In this document: one piece after another, positions 60,405 through 64,000 of the stretch | How the letters are laid out: each line of letters begins with the position of its first letter | How positions within the stretch are numbered: position 1 is the first letter of the stretch | Position numbers and translations under genes: made by a program | Notes under the pieces: generated by a model | Told to the model about the DNA's origin: nothing | The model's input: only the letters and a program-made list of their open reading frames with translations | Databases searched by the model: none | From: Streptomyces sp. NBC_00443 | GTDB lineage: Bacteria > Actinomycetota > Actinomycetes > Streptomycetales > Streptomycetaceae | Direction of reading: 5' to 3' | DNA: 64,000 bases | Assembly (NCBI RefSeq): GCF_036014175.1 | Contig: NZ_CP107917.1 | Coordinates: 1,674,001 to 1,738,000 of the forward strand

Positions 60405-60644
60405 ATGGCAGCACACCCGACCGAACATCCGCACGTCGTGGTCCATCCGCCGGCCCTGGACGGCTCCCGGCGGGTCACCGAGGGCGACGAGACGCTGGGC
60501 ATCGCCACGCACGTGGACGACGTCAGCGAGATCCTGCGCCTCGCCGACCTCTATGTCACGGACATCTCGGAGAGCGACTTCATCGACTGGCAGGGCGGCG
60601 GCCCCGACGACTGGCCCGGGCTGTCGGAACACCACGAGCCGTAG
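60405..60644 (+). CDS. Small acidic hypothetical protein
   Basis: A 79-residue acidic protein, MAAHPTEHPHVVVHPPALDG, then TEGDETLGIATHVDDVSEIL and a C-terminal SESDFIDWQGGGPDDWPGLS. GAAGG lies just before the ATG. No membrane segment, no known family. It converges on gcl across a terminator. Its strong coding bias and clean start and stop support a real gene. Confidence 0.6.
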   Translation: MAAHPTEHPHVVVHPPALDGSRRVTEGDETLGIATHVDDVSEILRLADLYVTDISESDFIDWQGGGPDDWPGLSEHHEP

Positions 60645-60805
60645 ACGGCCCCGTACGCCATCGGGCGTACGCCGGCTACGAAACCCTCAGATCAACCTCT
60701 GAACAAGCTCCGGGAGGCTTCAACCCCCCGCTGCCGCGGGCACATTCCTCTCACACGGGGCCCGTCGGCACGGGGGCGGCGGGCCCTGGACGGGGGAACG
60801 CGAAA

Positions 60806-60835
60806 GGGCGGCCCAACCCTTCGGTTGGACCGCCC
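60806..60835 (-). terminator. gcl terminator
   Basis: GGGCGGCCCAACC (60806-60818) pairs with GGTTGGACCGCCC (60823-60835); the single mismatch becomes a G-U pair on the minus-strand RNA, so it works for gcl, 18 bases past its stop. Confidence 0.75.
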
Positions 60836-60853
60836 CTCGGCGTACCGGACGCG

Positions 60854-62638
<1,785 letters not shown>

Positions 62639-62726
62639 TGAGTACTCCTGCTTCGGCTGTCGGATTCGCACTCCCGTCGCGCCCCGCGGTGAGCAATTCC
62701 GTGACGATGTCCATTCCGCCTGCGTT

Positions 62727-62762
62727 TTCCACATTGCGGAAACTGTTTTCTACTATCTGGAA
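62727..62762. promoter_or_regulatory. 36-bp tandem AllR-type operator before gcl
   Basis: Read in gene direction: TTCCAGATAGTAGAA then TTCCGCAATGTGGAA, centres 21 bases apart, with GAAAACAGTTTCC in the middle. It lies 89 bases upstream of the gcl start. Confidence 0.7.
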
Positions 62763-62884
62763 GCAATGTAAGTGGGCAGCTTAGGAGCGTCAAGAGGCGA
62801 AGACCCTCAACGGGCGGACAACCGGGCACCACGTGGAGGACGATGGGACCGCTGTCCCGATGCGAGGTCGTCCTGGAGTGGGCC

Positions 62885-63574
62885 ATGTCCGAGAGCGTGT
62901 CGTTGCGCTGCCCGGCCTGCCGGCGCGAGCATCTCTACGAGGCACCCGCCTATCCGTGCGCGTGCGGGGCGCCCATCGCGCCGGAGCTCGATCCGCACGG
63001 GACCGCGACGGCCGTTGCCCACCGGGCCTGGGACGACGAATGGATCGCCGTGCGCTGCGGGTCGTGCGGCCGGGAGAGCCATTGGCCCCGTCCGGAGGTG
63101 GGGTGCCCCTGCGGGACGATGGTGCGGGTGCCGGTGGCGGAGGCGGGAGCCGACACGGGCGTGGCGCGGCGGGAGACACCGCCCGCGGCGCGCCGCGCCT
63201 TTCAGCCCGTCACGATCCGCACCGCCCGTGACGCGGTCACCGCGGCCGCCGTATATCTGCGGTGGCTCGGCTACCGGGACATCCGCCGGGCCGACCAGCG
63301 GCCCACGTCGGGGGTCGGCATCGCCGCTCACGGGCTGCTCGCGCAGGTCGACCCCACGGTCAGCCCGGCCTCCCTGCGTGACGTGGAGTGCCTGTGGCTG
63401 ACCGCCATGTCCGAGTCCGCGGCCTGCGTCTACTTCTCCCTCGCCGGGTACGCCCCCGACGCCCGCGTTCGCGCCGACGGCCTGGGCGTCCCCCTCTTCG
63501 TCCTCGACCTGACGGGGACACCCCAGCCGGTCAACAGCCTCGCCGACGAACTGGACGCGACGGGCGCCCGGTAA
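62885..63574 (+). CDS. Zinc-ribbon protein with possible Mrr-like C-terminal domain
   Basis: A 229-residue protein from ATG 62885 (GGAG upstream). The N-terminal 85 residues hold paired cysteine motifs: CPACRREH, YPCACGAPI, CGSCGRES and CPCGTM, consistent with two zinc ribbons. Residues 115-229 (AVTAAAVYLRWLGYRDIRRA, LLAQVDPTVSPASLRDVECL, FSLAGYAPDARVRADGLGVP) resemble an Mrr-type restriction-endonuclease fold, but the expected catalytic Lys in Q-V-K is Asp (AQVD). It may be a degenerate nuclease or a DNA-binding protein; not certain. Confidence 0.65.
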   Translation: MSESVSLRCPACRREHLYEAPAYPCACGAPIAPELDPHGTATAVAHRAWDDEWIAVRCGSCGRESHWPRPEVGCPCGTMVRVPVAEAGADTGVARRETPPAARRAFQPVTIRTARDAVTAAAVYLRWLGYRDIRRADQRPTSGVGIAAHGLLAQVDPTVSPASLRDVECLWLTAMSESAACVYFSLAGYAPDARVRADGLGVPLFVLDLTGTPQPVNSLADELDATGAR

Positions 63575-63615
63575 TCCGCATGCGCCCGACGCCGCCGACG
63601 ACGGACACTCGGCCC

Positions 63616-64000
63616 ATGCGCATCCGAGCCGCGACGCCCGACGACCTCCCCGTCCTCCAGGACATCGAACGCGCCGCAGGAGCCGCCTTCCGCGACCTCG
63701 GCATGGCGGCGATCGCCGACGACGAGCCGCCCGCCCTGGACGTCCTGGAGCACTACCGCGGGGCGGGCCGCGCCTGGGCCGCCTGCGACGCGGTGGACCA
63801 CCCGGTCGGCTATCTGATCTGCGAGCCCGTCGACGGCTCCCTGCACATCGAGCAGGTCTCGGTCCACCCTGACGCGGCTCGCAGGGGCATCGGCCGGGCC
63901 CTGCTCGCATACGCCGCCCGTCGCGCCCGCGAGGAGGGCCTGTCCGGTCTCACCCTGACCACCTTCACCGAGGTCCCGTGGAACGCGCCGTACTACGAAC
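63616..64000 (+). CDS. GNAT-family N-acetyltransferase (3' end outside window)
   Basis: ATG 63616 starts MRIRAATPDDLPVLQDIERA. The GNAT core is visible: IEQVSVHPDAARRGIGRALL (motif A with R-x-x-G-x-G/A for acetyl-CoA) and LSGLTLTTFTEVPWNAPYYE (motif B). The frame is open to the end of the window, 128 codons in, so perhaps 30-40 residues are missing. The substrate is unknown. The gene starts 41 bases after the zinc-ribbon gene on the same strand. Confidence 0.85.
   Translation, partial: MRIRAATPDDLPVLQDIERAAGAAFRDLGMAAIADDEPPALDVLEHYRGAGRAWAACDAVDHPVGYLICEPVDGSLHIEQVSVHPDAARRGIGRALLAYAARRAREEGLSGLTLTTFTEVPWNAPYYE

Overview
The window reads as a piece of a Streptomyces chromosome. It is very GC-rich with strong third-position GC, GTG and TTG starts are common, genes are packed head to tail with 4-base ATGA or GTGA overlaps, and the gene families are typical of the genus (SapA-like spore protein, guanyl-specific RNase, SWIM/SNF2 pair, AllR, HxlR regulators). 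I see no tRNA, rRNA, CRISPR array or complete mobile element.

Layout. 0-7.6 kb: end of a CocE/S15-type hydrolase, an orphan amino-acid ABC ATPase followed by a possible 49-residue gene, a secreted SGNH hydrolase followed by a 23-bp tandem repeat, exodeoxyribonuclease III, an MBL-fold hydrolase and a PcaD-PcaC fusion. 7.6-15.7 kb: an accessory stretch that opens with an IS110-type transposase remnant and carries two cspA-type genes, a MerR-like regulator, a frameshifted RsbW-like ATPase, a CBS protein and a DEAD-box RNA helicase; it looks like a cold-shock/RNA-remodelling island with non-coding, repeat-bearing gaps. 15.8-21 kb: a SWIM-domain protein (frameshifted) coupled to an SNF2 helicase. 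21-25 kb: ROK sugar kinase, HutC-type GntR regulator and Gfo/Idh/MocA dehydrogenase, tied together by a shared palindrome. 25-30.7 kb: P450, NarL-type two-component system, a small membrane protein interrupted by an in-frame amber codon, RNase, a DHFR-fold protein and an SDR. 37-50.6 kb: SelW-like/HipA-like pair, two divergent IucA/IucC synthetases, a VWA membrane pair, AlaA-type aminotransferase and assorted housekeeping or accessory genes.

The functional core is purine catabolism, split in two blocks. Block 1 (30.7-37.3 kb) holds alc, allB, allR and aceB. Block 2 (50.6-62.6 kb) holds an NCS2 permease, 8-oxoguanine deaminase, pucL, uraH, uraD, an HTH regulator, hyi (frameshifted), glxR, a catalase and gcl. 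Together they carry urate through 5-hydroxyisourate, OHCU, allantoin and allantoate to ureidoglycolate. Glyoxylate then enters central metabolism through malate synthase or through Gcl/Hyi/GlxR. The catalase can remove the H2O2 made by urate oxidase. Xanthine dehydrogenase, ureidoglycolate lyase and glycerate kinase are not in the window.

The best regulatory signal is in the promoters of these genes. A 36-bp element, two TTCC-N7-GGAA units with centres 21 bp apart, sits upstream of allR/allB, aceB, hyi, the catalase and gcl, and is the likely AllR operator. A second, unrelated palindrome, TCAACA-N3-TGTTGA, lies upstream of allB, aceB, uraD and (twice, again 21 bp apart) the catalase. This implies a second regulator acting on an overlapping gene set. 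Several genes carry single-base lesions (16.4, 56.7 and 11.4 kb, and the amber codon at 28.35 kb); two are at C-runs and could be sequencing errors.
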